Assembly: GCA_958295665.1 (NCBI GenBank)
Contig: OY282560.1
Location: 98,991,930 to 99,055,929, forward strand
Direction of reading: 5' to 3'
Origin: Tipula vernalis
Lineage: Eukaryota; Arthropoda; Insecta; Diptera; Tipulidae
Length of the DNA stretch: 64,000 nt
Part shown: positions 45,937 through 56,479 of the stretch, in pieces
How the letters are laid out: every line of letters starts with the position of its first letter
How positions within the stretch are numbered: the stretch's first letter is position 1
Notes under the pieces: generated by a model
What the model was told of the DNA's origin: nothing
Database searches by the model: none
What the model saw: the letters and a program-made list of their open reading frames with translations, nothing else
Position numbers and translations under genes: made by a program

Positions 45937-47126
45937 TCATTTCTGCTCCTCCAACAGACCATAACGCTGTAAATAATTTAATGAGCTCACAGAATAATCA
46001 ATGGATCGTCTATTCAAAACACCTTTTATTTCGTATTTATTAAACAGTTCTTTCATATCACCATTTGCCTGTGCACCTGCCTCAATCGTCGGCGGCGAGT
46101 TTCGTTCGATAAATATGGGTTTCTGCTGCCCAAATATAGGTTCATTTTTACAACCGTTCAATATAAATTTATTTGGGTTATCATCATCCGTTCTATTATT
46201 GAATATCAACTTACCATTGTTCATATGTTTTGGTAGAATCTGACGATGTTCTAATTCAAAGTTATTATTATTCACGCAATTAGTTAATTTTGTGTTGACC
46301 ATTGTTTGAATAAGATTCATATTTTCATTCAATTTCGTTTCCATCTCACTAATTTTAGATTCAATTGTATTTTGTTTATTTAAAATTGTTGTGATCGTCT
46401 TCTTATAGTCTTGCAATTCGAGCAAAAGATTTTCACTCAGTTTACGATTTCGTTCATTGTTTTCGTTTATTTGTCGTAATTCGGATTGATTGTTTTTTAG
46501 AATTTCAAGAATTTCTTTCATTTCGGGATTTTCTGGAGGTGCCGATGGTAGCGGTGTGTTTAGAGGAGCTTCTTTGGATATTTCTTTAGGTGGAGACGCA
46601 CTTACTATGTGTGGCAATTTGATATTGTGGCAACTACATATCTGGTGCTGTTGTGGTGGTGGCGATGGTGCATAAGCTGATTGCTGAGCATACTGATGTT
46701 GTTTTAGTTCACATTGCTGGGCATAATGCTGTTGTTTCATTTCAGATTGTAAAATCGATTGATGTTGATGACTTAAGTATTGTTGATGGTACTCCACCGA
46801 ATGTCCAAATAACACTGGAGGTGGTGATTTTACTTGTGGATGGTGATCCTGTTCAATTATTGGTTCAAATTTTGCGGCCGGACGATTAAATATAGGTCTC
46901 GAAAAATTTGGCGTTGTCATAAATGACTGAGGTCGAATATTATTCGAACTCACTGGATCAAAAATCATTGAAACATCCGGAACCGATGGTACAATCTGAA
47001 AATTACCAAAAAAAAAATGACTTTTACAATATTTTTGTAATTTTACAGTAAATTTACCACAGCAGCTTTATTTTCTGATGGGCACGGGGCTGGCCTGGGT
47101 GTTAAATCATCCGATACTTGGGACAT
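45937..47126 (-). CDS. Ana2/STIL centriole duplication protein
   Basis: Two exons: 47126-47058 (ATG, 23 codons, donor GTAAAT) and 46995-45937 (acceptor TTTTCAG, stop), in phase 0, giving 375 residues against about 420 in Drosophila Ana2. Exon 1 holds PRPAPCP (residues 10-16), which fits the PRxxPxP motif by which Ana2/STIL binds Sas-4/CPAP. The middle is Gln/His-rich and Pro-rich. A heptad-like coiled coil follows at about residues 180-245, matching the Ana2 oligomerisation helix. The C-terminal STAN motif ends SVSSLNYLQRYGLLEEQK; in the family, Plk4 phosphorylates serines there to recruit Sas-6. It acts at the centriole to start cartwheel assembly. It lies head to head with the SAPCD2-like gene. 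Domain order makes the call strong; overall sequence conservation is low, as usual for Ana2. Confidence 0.88.
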
Positions 47127-48216
47127 TATCATAAAATTTATTTAATATAAATTATAATTAACAAAATATCCAATTTTCGATTAAACCATTAAAAATATAC
47201 AATCAACGTTATAGAAAATCAAACGCTGTAATGACATTTGGTCGGTAATGCAGCGTGTTTTTTGTCATTCATTTTAATGTTGTCAGATGTTTAGTTAACA
47301 TTCTACGTGCGTTTTCATTTAAAATTCGCAAAGTTAATAGATGACCGTTTTGCATACTATAAATTTTTACATAAATAATAATTAATAATTATTTAACGCA
47401 TATCTATAGATGTCGAATACTTAAAATTTTATATAAAATGTTTAATAGCGCCAACTAAAAGGTAGTTTATTTAAATTATCTTATCGTGTGTGTATAGTAA
47501 AACACATTTGATTAGATCACCTTATAAGTAGTGTTACAATATTGGCATAATCAACCGATCAACCAACGCAAAAACCTGAATATAAACCAAATCTCTTAAA
47601 CTTACATAATCCCTCATTCTTTTATACTCAAGTTTCTTATATGTTCATAATTTTATTTATCTTTTCTTATTTCTTTCTTTCTCTCGATCACCAACCACAC
47701 TGTGCGATCATTCCCCCATTTCACAAAAACAAAACAAAAATAATACATAAACCAAAACAACACGATCAACCTTCAGAGGTAATAATAATAAATTGTTTAT
47801 TGTCTGACTATAAGTAAAAAAAACTATTCTCATTTTTATAGTGTTGAGGCACAGAGCGCAACAACCACATAGTGTAGTTGATCTTTAGTATTTTATTTTA
47901 ATTGTCGTGTTGGACTGTTTTTTTTGTTTTGTATTCTCTATAAGTTTATGAATTAAAATTTATTGTTGTTTAATTTGTGATTATTTATAATTTAATTACT
48001 TTTGTTGAAAACTAATTTCATTTAGAATGTAATTTAGAAAAAGTAAAGTATTATTTTTTTTAAAGTGTTCACAAAAGGAAAAAAAAATCAAAACGCGAAG
48101 TACTCCAAACCACTTTTTAACATTTTTAAGATCAACTTTTTGTTTTTGTGATTTTTTTTGTGTGTTTTGTTTCCTCTGTGTATATATTACCTATTTTCTT
48201 AACACAATGATCAAAT
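47127..48216. promoter_or_regulatory. Bidirectional intergenic region of ana2 and SAPCD2
   Basis: 1,090 bp separate the two start codons and must hold the promoters and 5' UTRs of both genes. It is AT-rich, with T-runs near 48050 and 48150 and no recognisable coding sequence. No TATA box could be assigned with confidence. Confidence 0.6.
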
Positions 48217-49662
48217 ATGGATGCAACAGTCCATAATAATAACTATATTTTAAAGGTACGGGATAGTAAAATGTTGCTAAATATTAATGGTAATAGTAAA
48301 ATGTTAGATAATTTACCAAAACAATTTGTGATCGCGATGAGAACATTGTTCGAACTGATGGACGATGAGAATACAGGATATGTAAAATTTGTGGAAATTG
48401 AAAAACGATGGCAAGATGATGGATCGAAAGGGCTGCCCAATGGTGTACTTGATTGTTTACGTAAAGTGACACCACCAAGTGGTATGCTAACATTCGAGCG
48501 ATTTTGTACCGGATTACGTATGTCGCTGCTTAACAATGGTTTACCGGCCAGCAGCACCAAGGATAGTAATAATAATAGTAATTCGGCAAGACCACCATCT
48601 GCTCCATTGCTGGATTTAGAAAATAATTTACCAAAACCGCAATGGAATAATACAGCAACGGTTCGTCCCAATAATGCACAACTTCCAGCCCAACGGACCC
48701 TTAGTTTACCACAAATACTTCCAACTACCTTATTAGATTCTGATTTAATTTTGGAGCCGTTACCTGTGATACCGGGACTTTTTGGCCCACCAAAACCGCC
48801 TCGAATGAGCTTAGAACAACGAAGTAATAATATCGTGACGGTGATTAGTAATAATGAACGTTTGGATAAAGCCGAAATTCGAAATGCCTTGCAAAATTGG
48901 CAAATGGGTATACTAATGAATGATATTGGACGCAGCCCAGCCGATGGAGATGTCGAAGAAGATAATGGTGGCAATAATAGTAGTAATAGTAATCCAAATA
49001 TGCCACAAAAGAAAACTACTACAAGACGGCGTGAACCAAGACGACATACACTTCAAAATGGAATCGATTATAATATGCTCAAAAAGTTAAAACAATACGA
49101 GCAGGAGAAAGATGTACTGATTGATGGATTGAATGCGGTCGAAAAGGCTAGGGATTGGTATATAAGAAAAGTATCAGAGGTTCAGGAGAAGATGAAATAT
49201 TTAGGCAGAACTGGAACACATGTAAGTTATAACAATATTATCATATAATAAGGGTTCGTCGCTTACTATTTTCATAAAAAATTAATTCTTTTGAATTTTT
49301 CATTGTAGGAACAATGGTCCGAATCCCAAAAGGAACGTCTCGACTTGCAACGTGCCCGCGTCTTAGAAGTAAACCGTCATCTAGCATCACTATCCGGCAG
49401 TTGGGAACGAGGTGGATTTCCGATTCACATGAATTTAGCGTTACGACACTCCAACAATATAGGACATGATTACAGTCAAGACATTGTAAATCGTTTAAAA
49501 CAACAAAATCGCCAACTAACCGATGAGGTGAGTAAAAAAAGTGAACGGATCACAATTCTTGAACGTGAAAAGACGAATCTACTCCGTGAAGTGGTTCAAA
49601 TGCAAAAAAAACTACCACTCAGCGATAATGTTACCGAAATTTCGGAAGAAATTGTATTCTAA
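48217..49662 (+). CDS. Suppressor APC domain-containing protein 2-like (SAPCD2)
   Basis: Exons 48217-49221 (donor CATgtaagt) and 49309-49662 (acceptor CATTGTAG), in phase, 452 residues. The N-terminal 100 residues form an EF-hand-like helical module (LFELMDDENTGYVKF, then ERFCTGLRMSL). The middle is Asn/Pro-rich and probably disordered, with a PPKPPR proline motif. The C-terminal coiled coil (YNMLKKLKQYEQEKDVLIDG, ARDWYIRKVSEVQEKMKYLG, then Q-N-R-Q-L-T-D-E-V) is the Suppressor-APC domain. Mammalian SAPCD2 is a mitotic protein that limits cortical LGN and orients the spindle. A 10-codon upstream frame starts at 48207 and overlaps the start codon. It is the head-to-head neighbour of ana2. Confidence 0.87.
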
Positions 49663-49793
49663 CATTATAACATGAGCCGAATTTCAAGTAAAACTTGCCA
49701 TTTATTAAGATTAATCGATTGTGCCACCGCTGCAAATTAATGAAACACAGTTTTGTATAGTAAATATATGTATAGATTTTAAATTTGCACTTT

Positions 49794-49799
49794 AATAAA
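49794..49799 (+). terminator. SAPCD2 poly(A) signal
   Basis: AATAAA about 130 nt after the stop codon, in the short spacer between two convergent genes. Confidence 0.55.
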
Positions 49800-49896
49800 A
49801 AATATATTATTGTGATTTATACGTTTTGTAACAAACATATAATTAATAAAAAAAAAAATGTTAAAAGCATCAAAAATACACTGACTAGAAAAATGC

Positions 49897-50733
49897 TTAT
49901 TTGCCTTTGTTAGTTTCTTCAAGCGTCTGATTAAAATCGATTCCATTGTGTGGTAATGGGCTGTCTATAAACGGTAGTATCCATGCTACATACCACCTCG
50001 TACCAAACACTAGTCGGATATTGTCCATTTTCCCCAAATCATAAATATTCGACTTCTCATGTACAGTCCTGCCATTAAGTATATACATCATATGATAAAC
50101 AAATAGTACGAGAGTGAATACCATACCAAACATCGAAAGTACATACATTAAGATGTACAATTGTTTCGGTGATTGGTCCACCATCAACATGGCCAGCGGA
50201 AAGAATATTTTAAGTACTGACAATAACGAAAATAAGTGAGTTTGCAATGTAACCCATATAAACCAGTTGTTAAAAACATTAGCGTATGCAGTCGATACAA
50301 ATAAATAAAATATCATCATCATAAAGTAACGATGATTCTTATAACCGATACAGCATCCAGTAAATCCACAGTGATGATCTCGCTTCAATATGCAAGTTTT
50401 ACATCGCTTACAGTGCCAAGATCGCGGCGGTGCCATTGTTTCACATACTGCACAAAATCTCCAACCATGAGGATTGTCATCCGAGGGCTGTATAATTACA
50501 TGCCGTATACTCGTATCGCACAATACAATTCCCATAAAATTTCCAACAATATTTAACAACAGAAATGTTCCCCATATTATATTCAGAATATGTCCGAGCG
50601 AACCAAAACCAAATATTTCCGGTACTACCACACATAATTCAAACCAATAAATTAATGGTATGGACAATGTTAGAAATGATGTGCCAGCAATATCATGTAA
50701 TCCTCTTGGCAGAAAATTTTTCCGTATTAACAT
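49897..50733 (-). CDS. DHHC palmitoyltransferase, ZDHHC24-like
   Basis: A single-exon frame of 278 residues from the ATG at 50733-50731. The open frame extends 10 codons further upstream but only from a TTG, and the start MLIRKNFLPR resembles that of fly relatives. Order: two transmembrane helices (about residues 20-38 and 47-72), a Cys-rich domain with CAVCETMAPPRSWHCKRC and the catalytic DHHC at residues 119-122, then two more helices (about 136-165 and 195-225). This is the four-helix layout of protein S-acyltransferases. The Cys of DHHC is loaded with palmitate from its CoA ester and passes it to cysteines of membrane-associated proteins, usually at Golgi or ER. RDHHCGFTGCCIGYKNHRYF fits the ZDHHC24/insect branch. 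It converges with SAPCD2. Confidence 0.92.
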   Translation of the reverse strand: MLIRKNFLPRGLHDIAGTSFLTLSIPLIYWFELCVVVPEIFGFGSLGHILNIIWGTFLLLNIVGNFMGIVLCDTSIRHVIIQPSDDNPHGWRFCAVCETMAPPRSWHCKRCKTCILKRDHHCGFTGCCIGYKNHRYFMMMIFYLFVSTAYANVFNNWFIWVTLQTHLFSLLSVLKIFFPLAMLMVDQSPKQLYILMYVLSMFGMVFTLVLFVYHMMYILNGRTVHEKSNIYDLGKMDNIRLVFGTRWYVAWILPFIDSPLPHNGIDFNQTLEETNKGK

Positions 50734-50763
50734 TTTTACTGTGGTGATTTCTGAAATTTTCAA

Positions 50764-51279
50764 AACATCAATAATTAAGAAGATTGAGGTTATGTTTATT
50801 ATTGTTATTGTATATACCAGAATTTTTTCTTTTTGTTCAATAAAAAAATTTGTATTACATTTAAATTTATACTAAACTCAAAACAAAGAGTTTTTAATTA
50901 ATAATTCATTAAATTTTCACATTAATTTCAACATTAGTTCAATTTTATGAATGAAAAATAGTAATAATGAAGCTCCACCCGCGATTGCGTTATCAAGCAC
51001 AAATAAACTGTTAGCACTTTTTTCTTTTATAACAAAAAACTTTAACTCCGAAAATTGTTTATTTGAAAATTGAAGTTAAAGGTAGGTGCATATAAACAGT
51101 GTAATTTTGTTGATGTATGTATTTCTTTGAGTAAGGAAATGAGATTGAATGAATATATGAATTCGTTGAAAAAAATATTCTTTTAAAGAAAATATTAGTA
51201 ATTTAACTATCTATAACTCAACTTCGAACTATCTATAATTCAACTTCGAGTCAAACCCCGTTATAGTTTAAAAAAATCA
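50764..51279. other. Upstream region of the DHHC gene
   Basis: AT-rich; contains a tandem duplication of about 22 bp (AACTATCTATAACTCAACTTC and AACTATCTATAATTCAACTTC) at 51206-51249. No gene was seen. Confidence 0.5.
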
Positions 51280-51449
51280 GGGGTGAGATGTTGTAACCAT
51301 CACGTTTTTCGCTTCGATGCATTTTCGATAGAATAACGGTATTTTAGAACTAAATTGTTTTAAAATTTTATATTTTTAACAAAGCAGTACCGTTATTGTA
51401 TCGAAAATGCATCGAAGCGAAAAACGTGATGGTTACAACATCTCACCCC
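51280..51449. mobile_element. Palindromic MITE A
   Basis: The arms are almost perfect over about 60 bp: GGGGTGAGATGTTGTAACCA at 51281 and its complement ending at 51449, continuing inward through TCGCTTCGATGCATTTTCGA. The inner loop is about 45 bp. The same AGGGGTGAGATGTTGTAAC terminus is present in the element at 58716-59011. Confidence 0.87.
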
Positions 51450-51450
51450 A

Positions 51451-51702
51451 GGGGGCCTATTCTCGAATTTCACATCCTTTTTCCACATGTGGACATCTGT
51501 CAAAGTTGTCAAAAAATGGTTCGAAAATTGTAATTCGTATATAAAACACATGCGGCATTGACATTTTCCTATATGGGGAATTTTTCCACCTGCTTATACC
51601 CATTCGGAAATATTCCCTTAGTACCGAAAAAATTCAATTTTTATGAATTTTGACAGTTGTCCACATGTGGAAAATGGATGTGGAATTCGAGAATAGGTCC
51701 CC
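51451..51702. mobile_element. Palindromic MITE B, next to MITE A
   Basis: Arms of about 50 bp: GGGGGCCTATTCTCGAATTT with TTTTCCACATGTGGACA further in, and the complement ending GAATAGGTCCCC at 51702. CCAGG lies on both sides (51448-51452 and 51701-51705), which may be the target duplication. That would put MITE B inside the right end of MITE A. Confidence 0.85.
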
Positions 51703-51870
51703 AGGATAAATTAAATTGTTTGACGTTTAATTTCCACTTTCGTTTTTATTTTTCATTTTGGTTATTTCCTTGGGTTTGACATAAATATTTAAAGGAATGA
51801 AGTTAGGGTCATAACTAATTGACGTGCTGTATCATGATATTATCACGTTTGGCCGAGGAAATACTAGGAA

Positions 51871-52004
51871 TGTTGGCAATCCTGATGAGATATGAATCTT
51901 GTTTCAGCAATATAAGTTGGTTATTCGTCAAATTGCCGTGTTTTAATTAATATAATTGCGTGTGACAAAGTAATACCATACAGTACTAAGCATAAGTGGT
52001 AACA
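51871..52004 (+). repeat. Gypsy 5' LTR (134 bp)
   Basis: Shorter than the 3' LTR: a stretch of about 35 bp around the AATAAAATAAAA region of the 3' LTR is missing. Confidence 0.85.
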
Positions 52005-52049
52005 TAATTGGCGACGAGGATTAAAGGAAAAAATTAATTAAATTCTAAG

Positions 52050-53320
52050 ATGTCGCAAATGGCGAAATTGTTGAAATTAATACAACAATATAAAACTCTT
52101 CAAATGCAGCAGAAAATGTTTGAAGAGATCACAAAAAATGCATCAGGGCATATTCCCAATCAAGGAATAGAATTTACAATTGAATCAATGGCAAGTAATA
52201 TGACCGAATTTCTACGTTCAAAGTAGGAAAGTAACGTTTGGTTCATGGTTTGCAAGGTATGAGGACACGTTCGAGGAGGATGGGATAAAACTTGACGATG
52301 GGGCCAAAGTGCAGTTGTTGTTGTGGAAATTGAACCTAGAAGAACACGAGCATAATTAATAATTTTGCTGAAAAATCCAAAAGATGTGTCGTTTGCGGAT
52401 ACGGTGAAAATCTTAAGTAAAATTTTCGGTATTCAAGAATCACAAGTTAGCATTCGATGCCGGTGTTTGACCATGACAAAGGCTCCAACAGATGATAACT
52501 TGTCAAATGCGGCTAGGATGAATCGACAATGCGAAGATTTTAATTTGAAGGGGTTAAGCATGAATCAATTCAACTGTTTAATGTTTGTATGTGGCCTTCA
52601 TTCAGGATCAGATGCTGACCTACGAATGTGATGGACTTAGACAAATTGGTAAACGAGGCTCAACGCACAATTAATCTAAATTTTTTAACAAATTTCTTTA
52701 TTAAACTTTCTCCTTTCTACCAACAGTTTTTCGCCAAATTTTCGGTTATTTTAACCATTGTCTAGACAAACAAAATAAACTTTGTTGTGTTGTGAAAAAT
52801 ATTGTGTATAGACAATTATTATGTAAATATTGGTATTACTGTATTTATGTTTTAATTTTTTGTTAATAATTGTAATTTTTATAATTTTTAGTTAATTTTT
52901 CATTGCCTTTAAAATGGTTGAAATGGTTAAAATAATCGAAAATTTGGCGAAAAACTATATGTAGAAAGGAGAAAGTTTAATAAAGAAATTTATTAAAAAA
53001 TTTACTAAATCGGTCTATAATTTAGCTTAACATAAAAGATAATGTAACAGACCTAATTAAAAATAAACAAATAAAATTAATCTAAAGACACAGCAAAATG
53101 ATTGCCAACTAGCAGCAACTGTGAATTCAGTAAAAAAACAATAATGGAAAAAGGGAAATAAAACCCGTGTTGCTCTCAAAGCAAGTTGGACAACAAAGTT
53201 ACGATAGTCAACAAAAGCCAAAAACGCCGTGCTGGTCATGCGGTCAGATGCACTTCAACCGTGATTGCGATTTTGCTCGCACAAGTGCTCCGAGTATCAC
53301 AAAATAGGGCACAAGGAAGA
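52050..53320 (+). pseudogene. Gypsy gag, split by a MITE
   Basis: Starts MSQMAKLLKLIQQYKTLQMQ at 52050. The Gag core follows in broken frames: Y-E-D-T-F-E-E-D-G, D-D-G-A-K-V-Q-L-L-L-W-K-L, SFADTVKILSKIFG and L-S-M-N-Q-F-N-C-L-M-F-V-C-G-L. After the inserted MITE come two zinc knuckles, PCWSCGQMHFNRDC and CSEYHKIGHKEDYC. Premature stops and shifts are frequent. Confidence 0.85.
52681..53000. mobile_element. MITE inserted in gag, about 320 bp
   Basis: Terminal inverted repeats of about 78 bp: ATTTCTTTATTAAACTTTC and AGTTTTTCGCCAAATTTTCG at the left, mirrored by CGAAAATTTGGCGAAAAACT and AAAGTTTAATAAAGAAATTT at the right. The gag words on either side share ATTAATCTAAA (52670-52680 and 53077-53087). 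Either the real insertion includes the 76 bp right of the inverted repeat, or that repeat is the target duplication plus extra sequence. Confidence 0.85.
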
Positions 53321-53379
53321 TTATTGTGTGTGTTGTTCACAGAAGTATAAGGCGTCATCAAAAATACCAAATACAATTC

Positions 53380-54195
53380 AATACCAGAACAAAGCTGTCT
53401 TTGCACAAGTCAACAAAGTGGATTGTTCCAATAGGGGGCGTTACACCACAATTTTCATCGGCAACGTGCAAGGCAGAGACAACATCATAGACGCTTCTCT
53501 TCGTTTACAAATCGATACAGCGCCTGATACATCTATCATTTCACAACCGACATGGAAGAAATTAGGAAGGCCGGGTACATTGACAGTAGACGGAGCGATT
53601 CAAGCAAAATGTGATTCAATGCATGGAATCAGAATAATCGCATGTTCAGGATAATCGTATTTCCAATATTAAGCTAAACGGGGAAGTCGTTTCCAGTAAA
53701 ATATATGTGTCAAATGTTAACGAGCTTAGTATTTTAGGTATTGATATCTGCGAAGGCGCGAGGCCAGTTTTTACGCCAAAGCGATCAGTGCCTTTCAAAG
53801 CATTAACTGGTTTCTTCCAAACCAAGCGGAAAACCCAAGATTTGTGGCGATTATTCCACAAGATTAAATGAGCCACTTCAGCTCCACCAATTGTGGTTTT
53901 TTCCAAACCAAGAGTCGAGGAAATGCGAAGGTTGAGAGGACCATTGGATAAATTATTGTAAGAAAATGCAAAATTCGTTTGGTCACCAGAGTGTAACAGT
54001 CGTTCCATAAGTTTAAATCAATCCTTTCATCCGATTTGCTGCTGACACATTTCAATCCTGTCTTACCAATTCGCATGGCAACAGACGCTTTCCAAGGTGG
54101 CCTTAGAGCATCAGAGCAAAACTGATTCAAAAAGCAACTGGACGTACTAAAAATCTTAGCGTGATCATCGAGTACATTCAAAACGGTTGGCCATC
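53380..54195 (+). pseudogene. Gypsy protease, RT and RNase H remnants
   Basis: Protease: LQIDTAPDTSIIS near 53508, where the usual DTGA reads DTAP, a catalytic-site change. Then LGIDICEGARPVFTPKRSVPF (RT N-terminal region). After large deletions, RNase H words follow near 54040-54110 (S-I-L-S-Y-Q-F-A-W-Q-Q-T in a shifted frame, corresponding to the N-P-x-L-P-I-R-M-A-T-D-A block). The central RT is gone. Confidence 0.7.
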
Positions 54196-54204
54196 ATCAC
54201 TTGA

Positions 54205-54611
54205 CAAGGCTGTGCAGTAACGAATTACATGTATTTGAATTACGTAATTAAAATACAAATTACAATATGTAATTTGTATTTTAATTACTCATTCTCCAAG
54301 TAACAGTATCTTGTATTTTAATTACTTAAATTCTAAGTAATTGTAATTTGTATTTTAATTACCCCAGTTTTTGAAATTTCTTATTTACATTTTTCAAGGC
54401 TTATTAAAATTTGGTTCCAGAGTCATCAGCATAAAACCTAATCTTATTAATCTTTTCTAATGATACGTTTTTTCACTAAATGAATTTTGTCAAATCAAAT
54501 TTATCAATTTACAAATGTAAAGTATTTGTAATTTGTATTTTAATTACTGAGTTTGCTGTAACTAGGAAAAGTATTTTAATTACTCAGTGTAATATAATTT
54601 GCCCAGCATTG
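54205..54611. mobile_element. hAT-like MITE with TAATT-rich body
   Basis: The left end CAAGGCTGTGCAGTAACG and the complement of the right end, CAATGCTGGGCAAATTAT, agree at 10 of the first 12 bases. The body repeats GTAATTTGTATTTTAATTAC several times. No 8-bp duplication was found, possibly because the right side now borders the satellite. Confidence 0.6.
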
Positions 54612-56393
54612 TAATTAGGTAATTAAGGGTCCTATTCCATGAGTTAGCCACACCTTTGTCATCATTGTTGGCAATGGGCGATATTGGCCCTTAACAGTTG
54701 AGTGCGATTTCAAAAACATAATTTTGTAGAACTTTTACTAAACGAACGATTCGTATGGATTAGGGTTTTTGACTAGGTAATTAAAGGGCCTATTTCAAGT
54801 GATTTCATTTGTGGTAATTAAAGGGCCTATTCCAAGTGCAAAACCTTTGTCATCATTGTTGGCAATGGCCGGTATTAGCCCTTGAGAATTGAGTGCGATT
54901 TCAAAAAGATAATTTTGTAGAACTTTTACTAAATGAACGATTCGTATGGATTAGGGTTTTGACTAGGTAATTAAAGGGCAATGGCCGATATTGGCCTTTA
55001 AGGGTTGAGTGCGATTTCAAAAATATAATTTTGTAGAACTTTTACTAAACGAACGATTCGTATGGATTAGGGTCTTTGACTAGGTAATTTAAGGGCCTAT
55101 TCCATGTGCTAGCCAAACCTTTGTCATTATTGTTGGCAATGGCCGATATTGGCCCTTAAGAATTGAGTGCGATTTCAAAAATATAATTTTGTAGAACTTT
55201 TACTAAATGAACGATTCGTATAAATTAGGGTTTTTTAATTAGGTAATTAAGGGTCCTATTCCAAGTGCTAGCCAAACCTTTGTCATCATTGTTGGCAATT
55301 GCCGATATTGGCCCTTAAGGGTTGAGTGCGATTTCAAAAAGATAATTTTGTAGAACTTTTACTAAACGAACGATTCGTATGGATTAGGGGTTTTGACTAG
55401 GTAATTAAAGGGCCTATTCCAAGTGCTTTGACTTGTGGTAATTAAAGGGCCTATTCCAAGTGCAAAACCTTTGTCATCATTGTTGGCAATGGCCGGTATT
55501 TGCCCTTGAGAATTGAGTGCGATTTCAAAAAGATAATTTTGTAGAACTTTTACTAAACGAACGATTCGTATGGATTAGGGTTTTTGACTAGGTAATTAAA
55601 GGGCCTATTCCATGTGCTAGCCAAACCTGTGTCATCATTGTTGGCAATTGCCGATATTGGCCCTTGAGGGTTGAGTGCTATTTCAAAAATGTAATTTTGT
55701 AGAACTTTTACTAAACGAACGATTCGTATGGATTAGGGTTTTTGACTAGGTAATTTAAGAGCCTATTCCATGTGCTAGCCAAACCTTTGTCATTATTGTT
55801 GGCAATGGCCGATATTGGCCCTTAAGAATTGAGTGCGATTTCATAAATATAATTTTGTAGAACTTTTACTAAATGAACGATTCGTATAAATTAGGGTTTT
55901 TTAATTAGGTAATTAAGGGTCCTATTCCAAGTGCTAGCCAAACCTTTGTCATCGTTGTTGGCAATTACCGATATTGGCCCTTAAGAATTGAGTGCGATTT
56001 CATAAATATAATTTTGTAGAACTTTTACTAAACGAACGATTCGTATGGATTAGGATTTTTTAATTATGTAATTAAGGGTCCTATTCCATGTACTAGCCAA
56101 ACCTTTGTCATCATTGTTGGCAATGGCCGATATTGGCCCTTAAGGGTTGAGTGCGATTTCAAAAATAAAATTTTGTAGAAGTTTTATTAAACGAACGATT
56201 CGTATATGGATTAGGGTTTTGACTGGGTAATTGAAGGGCCCGTTCCATGTGCTAGCCAAACCTTTATCATCATTGTTGGCAATGGCCGATATTGGCCCTT
56301 AAGAGTTGAGTGCGATTTCATAAATATAATTTTGTAGAACTTCTACTAAACGAACGATTCGTATGGATTAGGATTTTTTAATTAGGACAAAAA
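54612..56393. repeat. 160-bp satellite array with higher-order pattern
   Basis: Eleven tandem monomers, anchored by GAACGATTCGTA at about 54744, 54931, 55051, 55211, 55368, 55556, 55716, 55876, 56036, 56191 and 56352. Most spacings are 155-160 bp; two are 187-188 with a 28-bp internal duplication and one is 120 with a deletion. Each unit holds short palindromes ACGAACGATTCGT and GGCCGATATTGGCC. Variant words show that monomers 2-5 resemble monomers 6-9 in order. It lies within the pol region of the Gypsy element. Confidence 0.92.
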
Positions 56394-56479
56394 GGATCCA
56401 GTGCTACCATATTTTACTCGAAAGGAGGCATTGTTAATGCTAAAAAGATGTATTTTATAAAATAAACATGTTTTACGGC

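Noticed and set aside
46001..46889. Several frames antisense to ana2
   Set aside because: Shadows of the ana2 coding exon without domains of their own.
48243..48974. 243-codon frame antisense to SAPCD2
   Set aside because: Shadow of the real coding frame; Ser/Leu-rich, without domains.
54612..56393. Possible CRISPR-like array
   Set aside because: Repeats are 160-bp contiguous monomers without unique spacers, in an insect genome.
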